Below, in pieces: positions 1 through 10,448 of a DNA stretch of 64,000 bases; position 1 is the first letter of the stretch; each line of letters opens with the position of its first letter. A model generated the notes under the pieces. The model searched no databases and was not told where the DNA came from. It saw only the letters and a list, made by a program, of their open reading frames with translations. The position numbers were made by a program, and so were the translations under genes. The stretch comes from Balanoglossus misakiensis (taxonomy: Eukaryota; Hemichordata), in NCBI GenBank assembly GCA_040954595.2, contig CM082594.2, positions 9,610,001-9,674,000 on the forward strand. Reading direction: 5' to 3'.

Positions 1-435
1 CTACCAGAAAGTTACATCAAGGCAAACGTTCATCTAACACAAATTCCAAGACCGAAAGTTCTGGGCAACTTCCCCGGATTTCCCACAAACCCCAGAAATT
101 TGTATCAATATACAGTTGTAGTGCCCTCTGAAGATATTGATTTGAATAAACATACCAATCAATCAAATTACATTAAATACTGTATGGAATGTGCAAAACG
201 TGGAGTCCATGACCGAGCATACTCCAATCTTCTCAAAGATTCAACAGACTATCCAATCAAAGAGATTTCTTTGCAATACATTGGTGAGTCTGTCGTCAAT
301 GATGAACTGTTAGTTATATCGTGGGAAGACGAGACCCGGCCATTTGTGATTCATTTCACCATCCAGAAAGAAGGAAGGGATATTTTGCAATGCACTATAA
401 TTTTCAATTTGGCAAACTACACAGCCAAGATGTGA
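1..435 (+). CDS. Hotdog-fold acyl thioesterase-like protein (3' part, last exon)
   Basis: Frame 1 is open from the window edge to a TGA at 433-435 and encodes about 144 C-terminal residues; the 5' part is outside the window. The stretch around 130-190 reads D-I-D-L-N-K-H-T-N followed by a conserved Tyr. This matches the Asp-x-Asn-x-His-x-Asn signature of hotdog-fold acyl-ACP/acyl-CoA thioesterases such as the FatA/FatB-like and 4-hydroxybenzoyl-CoA thioesterase-like families. Such enzymes hydrolyse acyl thioesters; the substrate here is unknown. The following strands (EISLQYIGESVVNDELLV, then IHFTIQKEGRDILQCTIIF) fit the second half of a hotdog domain. No splice acceptor was assigned, so some of the first bases could be intronic. 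It ends tail-to-tail with the next gene. Family assignment is by motif only. Confidence 0.6.
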   Translation, partial: LPESYIKANVHLTQIPRPKVLGNFPGFPTNPRNLYQYTVVVPSEDIDLNKHTNQSNYIKYCMECAKRGVHDRAYSNLLKDSTDYPIKEISLQYIGESVVNDELLVISWEDETRPFVIHFTIQKEGRDILQCTIIFNLANYTAKM

Positions 436-771
436 CCTGTTTCATTGAATGTGAAACACGCATGTACTACGATACAATACGTGCAATACAATACAGTATA
501 ATAAAATGCAATACAATACAAATCATAATTTATGAATGTGTCTTTCAAAGTGTCAATAATCATAATTATTATTGTATTATAATGAAAAGTAGTATTAAAA
601 TACACCACAAATGTATTTGTGCACAATATTCAAGAAAAGGATAAACGTACGCGACAATCTCGCTAATAGATAAAATTACAAATAAAACTGTAAATGGTCA
701 GTTTTCTGGATATATATGCTTAAAACTGCCATACACCTTATTAATACTATGACATGGTGACAAATATTACT
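436..771. other. Convergent intergenic spacer with ATACA-type simple repeats
   Basis: AT-rich spacer between the 3' ends of the thioesterase-like gene and the glycosyltransferase-like gene. Bases about 471-520 hold imperfect tandem ATACA/ATACAGT units. AATAAA on the + strand at 500-505 and 681-686 could serve as poly(A) signals for the first gene. I see no coding signal. Confidence 0.6.
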
Positions 772-3496
772 TTATGTCAGGTGTCGCAAGAAAGGCTCAT
801 TTGATGGTTGGATTAGCTTGCAATTTCGCAAATCTTCTTTCAAACAGTTGGCCTTGGCGAAATTCGTCTCTATGTCACAATCACGTAATTTGCGACGAAT
901 TGCCTCTTCCCAAACATCACAATCTCCATCTAAGAAATTATTATTTACACTGGTTTCCACACTGACAAAATCACTATGGCTGGAAACATCGCTATGACCT
1001 GCACGCTTCATTATTTCCTTCAAAAAGGGTACAATACCAGTGCAACTGGGAACCAGAACGGGTATGCCAGCCTGCATTGCCAGATAAGCTGTATGATTGA
1101 AGGAATCGACCTTCTCCAGAGCTAGATACAAAGCACTGTCTAATAGCCTGTCTTTGAAAACATCAGGTGACCCCGTGGGATAAACATTGATTTTGAGATT
1201 CTTTGATGATGCTTTATCGTTCAGAAACACTTTGAACGCAGAGATTAGCTCAGTTTTAACTCCCAGGATGTTCCAAACAGGCGACTTTAAACTGTGTTCA
1301 GTGAACCTGTCAGCTACCTTTCCGATTGCCCTGGCAACAAGAGAATACTTCTCGAAGTCGTCCTCGTTGCTGATAGTTCCTGCTGTTAGAATATATTTTG
1401 TGTGTGTACTGAGTGGTGCAGTTACTTCTAACTTCAGGAATTCTTCGCTAGTTACAGGAAAGTAGCAGCAATGATTTATCTCTTTGCCCTGAATTTTTGT
1501 ATATTTCTGATCGAAATGGTCGAAAACATAGGGACCAATGGAGTATACCTCATCTGCCAAGAGAGCATACTTTGAAGCCTCCTTTTCTAGTGCCTGATCT
1601 CCATGGTCTTCGGGCACTGTTAAATTGACCAGAATGAACCTAGCTCCAGGGAAAACACCCTCCTTCCAATCATAAGCTATTTTCAAAAGTCTGGCATTAT
1701 CTTTTGACATGTAAGCGACTACAAGTTTTACGTTGCGAATTGTGGACAGGTGTGGATACAGGCTTTCGTGTTGGACTAGCCAATCAAACGTGGGGTCACT
1801 GCGTTCTAACTTCAACAACTTCTTTCCATCGGGATGAATGAGATAGGCTCCACTTTCGGTGTCTTTAGAGAACGGTTCGTCATTAGACTTGAAGGTTGGA
1901 CTGTATGGTGTATGTTCAGTGGCTTGTTCAGATAGCTGGCGATTCATGAAGCTCATTTGATTAGTAAACGTCGAACACGGGTCGGTACTGAGTCCAACGA
2001 GCACTGCACTGTTCCCTATAAGGAAGTATAATGCATAGTTAACATGTATTTGCAATTTACAAAACTTTGATCCTTATATGTTTAATGTGTAATATATTTT
2101 GTGAAGAAATGCACATACTTCTTACTTCTGGCCTCCTTCGACCTTCATCTTCCTGTGTTCGTTTTCTGTCAGAAACGGTTTCGTTTCGGTCGTCTGTCTG
2201 TGGTGGAGTAGGGATACTTAGACCGGATTGCGTCCTCTGCTTGAAGAAACTCATGTCTGCCGCCGTTCTGTCTTCCTCTTGCTGATTCGGATGTTGAAGT
2301 ATGTTCCCCCTTTCCGTTCTTTTATGAAATGCCGTGTCAGTAGCGAGATTCTTGGTTGTTTCTTGCCCGTGTAGATGTCGCTGTTCTCTCCCCTTGCTTG
2401 GCGCATAGGTTATTGTCGTTGTGATGACCCGCTCTGTCGTTCCGCTGAAAACGATTTCTATGGCCTTGTTACTCTGAACCCGTTCCTCTCGATCCCCGGG
2501 GGTGTCTTCTCCACCAGTCTCCTCCAGAACACAGTTTCCCATGGATACTAGTCCGTCCCCAGGGGGGTTTCCTGGTAGGGCATCCACTTTCTGACATTCT
2601 GTTGTTATGCCAACCTCACCGCTTTCTGGGACAATTTCTCTTTCCATGGTTTCGTCCGGAGATTTTTCATTTGCCATCTGTGGTTGACGAGCTGTAGAGT
2701 CGTGAAGCCCCTTTTGTTGTGGGTTTTCTCCGGTGTTTCTGACACATCTGTTTTCCATGTTGTCGCTTTCCATCACACTTTTTTGCAAGTGATCTGCCGG
2801 TGTGTGTTGGGTTGGCGAAATCCTTTGCTTTCCATCTTTCTGGAGGGAAAAGTCTTCCATGTCACGGTTTACAGACACTTCTTCAACAGACAGAGATGAT
2901 AGACCCGCTGAATTCTGAGGCACTAATGTGCCTAGGCCCTGATCGCCAGTTTCTTGAATCGACTGGTGTTCCCCATCGCCACCTCCGATCTTTTCTTCAG
3001 CGGGCAGACCTACACCACCTGCACCTGCCGAATTCTCCACCATAGCTTCTTGAGTTGACCCATAATCTCGGATGCGCTCTTTATCAGTTTCTTCGCTGGC
3101 TTCAACCGATGAATCGGTCAGTTTTTCTCCCATGGGTTTTAGAGACGTTTGGTGTTCAGGATCTACTGCTTGGTCTTTCCTTTCATTTACTTTCTTCGTA
3201 ACTTCTGTTACTATGGAAGCCTGCTCATGGAACGGACTATTACGCCAACCCCAAAGACCAGTTGAACACGGCTTATCGTTGACACAGGCGCTTGTTAAAC
3301 AACGCAACGGGGATATTTGCGCCAAAGTTATTAAGGGAAGACTCAAACTGCATGAACTGCTGAACTTTGCACGTAGTTTCGCGCTCGGCCAACGCCAGCC
3401 CAGTGGTAGAAAATTCATTGTACTGCATAATGACAAAAAACAACAACATAACAAACAGTCATAAATATCGAAACACATCAAAAGTTTTACATACAT
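772..3496 (-). CDS. Glycosyltransferase (GT4-like, GT-B) domain protein with long low-complexity N-terminal region
   Basis: Two coding exons: 2119-3496 and 772-2015. The 103-bp intron has a GTATGT donor and a TTCCTTATAG acceptor, and the phases match. An alternative GTAAGA donor 7 bp upstream would break the frame. The first in-frame ATG (3496) directly follows a TGA and begins a Cys/Leu-rich hydrophobic stretch that could be a type II membrane anchor; this would give about 873 residues. A strong acceptor-like pyrimidine tract ends at 3423, so translation might instead start at the ATG at 3418 (about 847 residues). The N-terminal 430 residues are polar, rich in Ser, Glu, Gly and Thr, and look disordered. 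The C-terminal exon looks globular, with alternating strands and helices, an Arg/Asn-Val-Lys-Leu-Val-Val-Ala-Tyr strand and an AMQAGIPVLVPS-type segment like the nucleotide-sugar loop of GT4 enzymes. Substrate unknown. The domain call is by fold resemblance, not by a catalytic signature. Confidence 0.55.
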
Positions 3497-4781
3497 TCAC
3501 TGCAAGGATATGATAACAATCGCCCAAAGCTGCTTTGGATACAAGTTCATACAACCCATATTTGTTGGTCACATCTATATGTGCATTCTGTTAGATATCA
3601 TAAAATAGTTCTGAATATGCGCAGATTGCACGCATGCATGGTGGTCTGAGATGGCAACCTGGTGTACCCCTGAATTTAAAACTTATTTATCTCTTACGTA
3701 TACTCGCTAAAGTTAAAACAGTGGTTATATTATATTTCCCAAAATGCCAAATATTAATGCAATATCCATAAAACATTAGTTTACCGGAACTACTACCAGT
3801 ACAAAGCAAAGGTATTGACTTCCATGGACCAGATTCTGGATTTTCTACGGTGGGCAGTCTGACTTTTTGATGTGCAACTGGCTATGAAGATATATTCAAG
3901 CAATTTTACGAGGCTGGGGTCGGCTACATACCACTGCAGATTGCAATTCCCTTTCCTGGTGTATTAGTTAGCGCAAGAAGCGACGCAGTAAAGATTTCGG
4001 TTTGCCCAGAGTAAACACATGTACAGGAATGTACAAAATCTGCAGCACCTACCAACGGGGACTTGTTTATACAAATGTGTATGTGTGTGCGCATGCTGAC
4101 CCCAGTCAAAGGACCACAAACCATCGAGAACGGAACTGATATCATCAAAAATACTCAATATTTAAGCAATAATTAACTAGGGAAGCAATGTGTACTACTT
4201 AAAAGTGGGCCGGTCAACTACTAAAACTTACCGAGGAAACCAATGCAAGATACTTTATATTTTAAAAAATCATCATTGCGTTTAAATAAGTTACATTAGA
4301 ACTAATTGTTTTAATTGAGTGTATGTATGCTTTTTTACTGCGAGCAGGAACCCCGTCGCCTGATCCACTCTGCAGCTCTGCCAGGGCAGGGTAAGGATGG
4401 TGTTTTGAACGAAGGCGCGTATGCTAATTGAAGATGAGGGGGAAGTCTTTATTTCATACGTCACATCAGGGAATTCCCCGAAAAGCAAACTGCGCTTGCG
4501 CATTTTGATACAACTTGTGCAACTTCCTGGTTTGAGTGCTCGTGACGTGAGTGAGTGGTCGAAAGCCAGATTTCTGTAACACTAGACTTTCTCAAACTTG
4601 CATCTTTGAATTTGGACAGGGACAAAGGTATTCTCAACAGGATATGGTTGTAGCCTAGGTACGTGCTGTACATTGAGTTGACCCCATCAAGGCGGACGGT
4701 GTTCCGATCCTCTGTAGGGTCCGGCCAAACGTATAGTCGGCTGAGTGGACGATCGCGTTATCCGTGTGTACCAACAGAAAG
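3497..4781. other. Divergent spacer between glycosyltransferase-like gene and MyD88-A
   Basis: About 1.3 kb with no convincing exon; short ORFs here lack family resemblance and splice context. It must hold the promoter and 5' leader of the minus-strand gene and the promoter of MyD88-A. The only strong regulatory pattern seen is the CRE/kB/ETS block at 4457-4529. A 5' noncoding exon of the minus-strand gene may also lie here. Confidence 0.5.
4457..4529 (+). promoter_or_regulatory. MyD88-A upstream block: ATF/CRE-like, NF-kB, ETS-like sites
   Basis: TACGTCA at 4457-4463 (ATF/CREB half-site), a perfect palindromic kB site GGGAATTCCCC at 4469-4479 followed directly by GAAAAG, and ACTTCCTG at 4522-4529 (ETS core on the other strand). 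The block lies about 250-325 bp upstream of the MyD88-A ATG. The same elements occur in the same order upstream of MyD88-B. Site identity rests on consensus match only. Confidence 0.55.
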
Positions 4782-5350
4782 ATGGCCGCCTCTATCAATG
4801 AAGAATTGACAGCAGAAGTAATATCTTACAGTGAATTTCTGGTGAGACATCTCGGAGTGCGAACAAGGAATCTCCTTTCTAGATATCTGAACGTGAATCT
4901 GAAAGGCAAAGATTGGCGAGACGTCGCCGATGAACTGGAGTACGATTACCTGACGATCTTGAACTGGGAGCAGAATAAGGACCCGATGGGTTGTTTGTTA
5001 CTACACTGGGGAACCAAAGAAAGTAGTACAGTCGGGAAACTGGTGTCCACTTTAACATATTTGGAGCGCGAGGATGTTGTCAGCGAGATCCAGAAACCTG
5101 TCGGTAAGAAATCCCTCCATTAGAAATCCCTCACTGTAACCATGGTTATCATCCGGTTGTTGCCATGGAGCTAGAGTTGGGAGGGTGGTCCAAGAGAACA
5201 AACCATAGCCATGGGAAACTGTGTCAACATTTTCGTAGAGTGAATTTTTTTTTCTAGCTCGACTACTTTCCATTGTTTAAGTGTGTAGATAAACTTTCTT
5301 TGTCGTTCAGTTTTGTTACATTGTATTGTTGTGAAATTTGGATTGACACC

Positions 5351-5440
<90 letters not shown>

Positions 5441-6410
5441 CGAGATTATCAGTTATGGAAGGAAAGAGAAGCACAGGCAGATTTGGAAAGCAACTCTCCC
5501 CTACAGGTGAATGAAGTCAGTGATTCCCGGACTTCCTATCCATATCTACCAGAAACTGAAGAATTGCGTGGCATAACACTGGGAGATCGTCCAAGTGGTG
5601 AGTTTCTGATCCAAAGACATTGACCCAATTTGACCTTGGCGATGGTAGCTTTTTGAAAGGTTTGACTAGAAATCCATTTTAACTTCTTTCAGGACCGATT
5701 GAAACTTTCGATGCGTACGTGTGCTTCTGTGATGCGGATAGGGACATTGTCTTTACAATGATGAGGCTACTAGAAAAACCGCCGTACAATTTGAAACTTT
5801 GTGTGGAGTTCAGAGATCTTGTGCCAGGCACGGCATACGTCACTGCTACAGCAGAACTCATCACAAACAGGTAAACGTATTACTTTAATGGATACATATC
5901 TGAAATTACTGCACTAACTTTTATGAAATATGCAACAGATATTGATCTTAGTGATATATGATACTGATTTTCATAAATAAATTTTTGTTTAAATTTCAGA
6001 TGCAAAAGATTGATTGTGATTTTGTCTCCAGAATTTTTAAAAAGTGAAGCCTGTGACTTCCAAGCCAAGGTGGCATTATCATATGCACCAGGTGAGTGTC
6101 TAGTGAACTTTGACCTTAGGTCAAACAAGAAACTGCAAGTGGTACTCTGGTCAAAAGTATAAAACGACCCACTTTTACAGCTAAGTAAAGTGAACCTTGT
6201 TCTTTGATTTTATTTGATCAGATCTTATTTTCATGTTGGCTTCCTCTTTTTTTCCCCCCAGGTGCTAGAGCCAAACATATCATTCCGGTCATGTATAAAC
6301 AGTGTGTGATACCCCCAATGTTGAGACATATCGCGCTGTGTGACTACACCAAGAAAGACCAACAGGAATGGTTCTGGGAAAGACTCTTCTGTGCTCTAAA
6401 TCTGAAATAG
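4782..6410 (+). CDS. MYD88: MyD88 adaptor, copy A (death domain + TIR)
   Basis: Adaptor linking Toll/IL-1 receptor TIR domains to IRAK-family kinases and NF-kB; cytoplasmic. Coding exons 4782-5103, 5439-5597, 5693-5870, 6000-6091 and 6262-6410, all GT-AG with matching phases, give 299 residues, close to the usual MyD88 length. Residues about 15-105 form the death domain, with the conserved KGKDWRDVADEL helix and a later STVGKL...EREDV segment. Residues 108-160 are the intermediate domain. Residues about 164-299 are the TIR domain: box 1 [11 protein letters not shown] (from 166), box 2 with R201-D202 and P205, box 3 FWERL (288-292). The five-exon layout equals that of vertebrate MYD88. The ATG at 4782 (AAAGATGG) is chosen because the upstream in-frame codon is only GTG. 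Copy B lies 0.9 kb downstream. The exon 2 acceptor abuts a long microsatellite. Confidence 0.95.
5355..5436 (+). repeat. Compound microsatellite (TC)25(AC)16 forming a splice-acceptor tract
   Basis: Uninterrupted TC dinucleotides at 5355-5404 pass directly into AC dinucleotides at 5405-5436. These are followed at once by the AG (5437-5438) that is the 3' splice site of MyD88-A exon 2. The repeat is therefore the whole polypyrimidine tract and contains no earlier AG. Confidence 0.95.
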
Positions 6411-7051
6411 ACACTTATACTCGGAGTACACTATTACTATGCATCATGAGCTCATATTGTCACCAGGTGTATTCATTTTGAGTAGCCAATCAGTGATACC
6501 TTTTCAAAATGTTGGAATTGGTTGTTTTAAGAGAAAAGGATTGGAACCATGTATAGTGTAAAATGTAACCTGCTTGTATTTTTTACTACTTCCATGACAA
6601 CTATTACTCAAGTAGAACATTTTTAGTGAGTATTGAGTAAACTTTACAAGAATTTTTAGAGGACATTATATAATTTGTACACTAGGTCATATAAATTTAT
6701 AATATGATTCTGAGATATATGTACATTCTCTGAAATAGATGAGATATGTGATTCTCGATTTATGTGTTGTTATACATTTAGCAAATTGCAATAAAGAATT
6801 TTGAAATGAGATCAGCATGGTTCTCATTGTTACATTGTTACAAGAATCTGTGGGCCTCAAAAGCAATGAAACAGCAAGCCTATAAAACAGCTATTGGTTT
6901 TCAAAGTTGCTTCGCAGCGTCTGGATCATGTTACATGTCTTGAGTGAGTGTATTGCCGAAGTTCCCCAGCCCAGGGTCTATGCTGTAATGCGGGGGAGCC
7001 TTGTCCAGGCGCGTCATCACCCACATTTGCCATATTTGGAAAGAAGGTCAT
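6411..7051. other. MyD88-A 3' UTR and spacer to MyD88-B
   Basis: AT-rich 3' untranslated sequence with a canonical AATAAA at 6790-6795, about 380 bases past the stop, followed by a GC-richer stretch that begins the MyD88-B promoter. No coding signal beyond short random ORFs. Confidence 0.6.
6790..6795 (+). promoter_or_regulatory. Poly(A) signal of MyD88-A
   Basis: AATAAA in an AT-rich context, about 380 bases after the MyD88-A stop codon, and the only canonical hexamer before the next gene. Confidence 0.6.
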
Positions 7052-7138
7052 TACGTCATCGGCAAGGGGGGTTTCCCCGAAAAGGCACTCACAGGTCTCG
7101 ATTGGTCGGTCGTGCTCGCATATGTGGGCGACTTCCTG
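7052..7138 (+). promoter_or_regulatory. MyD88-B upstream block: ATF/CRE-like, NF-kB, ETS-like sites
   Basis: TACGTCA at 7052-7058, kB-type GGGGTTTCCCC at 7068-7078 followed directly by GAAAAG, then ACTTCCTG at 7131-7138. Order and orientation match the block upstream of MyD88-A; spacing is 4 bases longer between the first two elements and 10 longer before the ETS-like site. The block lies about 165-250 bp upstream of the ATG at 7303. Confidence 0.55.
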
Positions 7139-7302
7139 TATTTTGATCGGCGTCTGCCTCTACCCACGTAAGACACAGTGTATTTGTGGAGCAGTTGGGC
7201 TGCAGATTGAGGTTACACTGTCTTCGTTATGTGTAAGGAACTTTAGTCACAGGTGCAGGTGTGACTCTGTCACTCACAGAGAGTTTCGGTTTATCGTTGG
7301 TC

Positions 7303-10300
7303 ATGGCGACCGCGAGTGGAAGGGCGGACGACCCTTCCCAACCACTGATGGAAGGGCATGAACGTTTCAGCAACATGCCAGTAAGATATATGCAACAGAA
7401 AACCAAGAACATTCTCTCCAGACACCTAAATGTGCCATTACAAGGGAAAGACTGGCGAAGTGTTGCTGACGAAATGCAGTACGATTATTTGACAATCTGT
7501 GATTGGGAACGCGAAAGGGACCCTATGGGTTGTCTCTTGAAAGCTTGGCAACGGAACGACAAGAGTACAGTCGGAAAATTGTTGGAAATTGTTAGGGAAC
7601 TTGAAAGAGAAGATGTTCTGAACGATATAAGGAAAAGCCTTGGTAAGTTGTTGGTCGATGAAGCATCTTTGTCTATTTGTGAAATCTATCACAACTGGAT
7701 AAAGGATGAGGAAATGCTTGTTGTGATGTGGCCTTTTGTAAGAGGTGAACCCATCTTCTCTTCACGTGACCCGACCAGGTCATTAAAAACACCGTTCTGA
7801 TATAGAGGATTATGGCTGTATAAAGAGGAGACAGTTTTATTTATTTATCTTTTTTACGTTTCTGCAATTTTTTAACAACCTCTTCAAAGGACACTACCCA
7901 TAATTTGATTATTTTATTGGCTATTAAAAGAAGAATATTGCTGAGTACCTTTTTGATGAAAATTTTCCCTTCACAGAGAAAGATTTCAAGGTATGGTCAG
8001 AAAACAATACAAGACAGGTGAATTGTCCAGTTCAAGTGAATGAAATCTCAGAATCGCAGGGATGTTCATCTTATCCGAATTTACCCCAAACTGAGGAGTT
8101 GAGGGGAATAACACTACGAGATAATCCAAGTGGTAAGTACATGTATACATGAATAGTGTAAGCACCAATTAAAACAGAGAATTCATGCTCTGATTGTACA
8201 TGTATCATTAATTATTTGTTTACAAATACATACATGGAGTAATTACCAACATAGCTAATAAGTTAAAATGTATGTGGGTTTGAATAAAGACATAGATAAA
8301 GCATAAAATGTAAAATGAAAGCCAGAACAGCTCACACACAATGACCTGGACATATACATTCATATATACGCTCTCCTATACCAAACCTCTATACTATCTA
8401 TCCCTATGTAAGTACATGTATAAGGGAATACAGGCAGTATAGAGGCTGGGTAAAGTCCAAGCATTGTGTGTAGTTGATACATAAAATGAACAAATCTTTT
8501 AACATGTCAACTGGCTTTTATAGAAACAGCACATGAATGGAGTTGTTTATCCAAACAATGTTTCACTGATGCAAAAAAAAGAGGAAGTGGCCAGAGTAGA
8601 GTTTAAATGGAGTCTGTCAGTTTGTTGTTCAGTGTGTATTAATGGTACATCAGAAAGAACTAATACATAATCAAGTACATGTGTTTAAAATAATATCAAA
8701 CTGGGTCAATATACTACATGTAGTAAATGAGCAACAGGGGGTCTATGTGAATTTTTCTATACTTTATAGTTTTCTGAGGATTTGAATCAGTGAGACCAAA
8801 ATGATTCTTGTGATCAAGTAAACCCCCTCTTTAACACAAGTGAGAGCTATCAAAAACAATTTTTAAGATTTCAGAAATATATATCTCTTTCACTCTTTCA
8901 AGCATTCATGCATGACTCATGTATGCCTGGTATTGACTCATGACACCAAAAACTTTCAAAGGTCTTTGTTTCCAAAATAAATGTAGGTTAGGAAGGCTAG
9001 GGCATGGTGTGTAATTATCCTTTTGAGTTGTTGTACAATGTTGGTGGGCGAACCTTTGTTAATGTGTGTCTCTCTCCTGTACATGGAATTTCCAACAGTC
9101 CAAAGGTTTCCCCCGACATCCAAGTGACTCAGATGCAAGTCAGCAACATTTTGATCTGCTGGTTTTCTTTACATGGGATATGGTGTTTTATATAAGAAAG
9201 TCGCCTCTTTATTTTTACAGGACCAATTGAAACATTCGATGCTTATGTTTGTTTTTGCGAAGCTGACAGCCAGATAGTTCATACTATGATGAGAGAGTTG
9301 GAGAAGCCACCGTACAATTTGAAGCTCTGTGTGGACTTCCGAGATCTGGTACCTGGTGCTGCATATGTTAGTGCCACGGCTGAACTCATTACAAACAGGT
9401 GAATTTGGGTTTCTCAGTTAATTCGAGGAAACTCTGGGTAGGCGCAGAAATGTGTTCAGTTTGCAGAAGTGTCTGGTTTATAGGGGTTCTATCGGGGAAA
9501 AGATGTTCATTATAGACAGGTATCCAGATCAGACTAATAGTGGTATCAGTGACAGTGGCAATACTTTGTACATGCGTATACAACTTTTTTTTGAAGATTT
9601 TGCAGAAATATACTAGACAGTGGCATAGATTATTTGGCACACTGACAATAGGAATTCTAGTGTTTATGCTTGACGTGGCTGGCCTTTATATCCTGAGCTG
9701 CCTGTGCTGCGTAAAACATCTACATAAAGTACCAGCTTTCAGGTGTATGAGTCATCGGTAATTAATCTAATTTAATGACCAGGTGTACGTGGTTTGCCTC
9801 TACATTGTGTTTTATGAGAAGTAGTAAATTGTAGTGAATTCAAGCTGTTTTGTTGACTCGCCTACAAGCGTGGTGTGTTTTAGCATAGACAGTAGAAGGG
9901 GGAAGCTATATTAAAATCCTTATGAAAATGAAAGTCAAATTTAATCGTGTGTGTGTTTGTGTGTGCGCACGTTTATTACCAGTAAATCAAGTGTCTTGTT
10001 TGTTGACATGCTGTTTGCATATACTCTGTAATTCATTTAACAATTTTCTGTTTTGCTCTTTAATTTCAGATGTAAAAGAATGATAATAGTTTTATCCCCA
10101 GAATTTCTTGAAAGTGATGCATGTGATTTTCAAGCCAAGGTTGCTCTGACCTTTTCACCAGGTGAGTTGTTTTTGGTTAAAACTGACCTTTGCACATGAC
10201 CTATAGGGTGTGACTGCTGCCTAATTTCACTTAGAGATTTGGTTGAAACTGAAACAAATTCATCCACTGACTCATATTTCCTCTTTTCTTTCTTCCCAGG

Positions 10301-10448
10301 TGCTAGAATGAAACGAATAGTTCCAATCATGTACAAGCGTTGCATAGTGCCACCTATCTTAAAGCATGTCACTATATGCAACTTCACAAAAGTGGATCTA
10401 CAGGAGTGGTTTTGGGAAAGACTCTACTGTGCCTTAAATCTTAAATAG
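7303..10448 (+). CDS. MYD88: MyD88 adaptor, copy B (death domain + TIR)
   Basis: Second complete MyD88 gene, paralogous to copy A. Coding exons 7303-7642, 7977-8132, 9221-9398, 10070-10161 and 10300-10448, all GT-AG with phases identical to copy A, give 304 residues. Exons 3, 4 and 5 have exactly the same lengths as in copy A (178, 92 and 149 bases). The death domain keeps [12 protein letters not shown] and STVGKL...EREDV. The TIR domain has box 1 [11 protein letters not shown] (from 171), R206-D207 with P210 in box 2, and box 3 FWERL (293-297). The start ATG (TCATGG) gives an N-terminus of different sequence ([10 protein letters not shown]) from copy A. Introns share no obvious similarity with copy A, so the duplication looks old, yet both reading frames are intact, suggesting both are functional. 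Whether they differ in receptor or kinase partners cannot be read from sequence. Confidence 0.95.
8380..8448. repeat. Imperfect inverted repeat (hairpin) in MyD88-B intron 2
   Basis: The left arm begins CCAAACCTCTATACT at about 8380; the right arm ends AGTATAGAGGCTGG at about 8448. The arms are about 25-30 bases, imperfectly complementary, around a short loop containing GTACATGT. This could be a small MITE remnant or a random palindrome. The rest of the 1.1-kb intron shows nothing else. Confidence 0.5.

Noticed and set aside
2119-2126. GTAAGA donor at 2125 for the glycosyltransferase-like gene
   Set aside because: It leaves phase 0, whereas the next exon needs one carried base; the GTATGT donor at 2118 fits.
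4764-4781. GTG-initiated N-terminal extension of MyD88-A (MCTNRK)
   Set aside because: Non-ATG start; the ATG at 4782 has good context and gives a normal MyD88 length.
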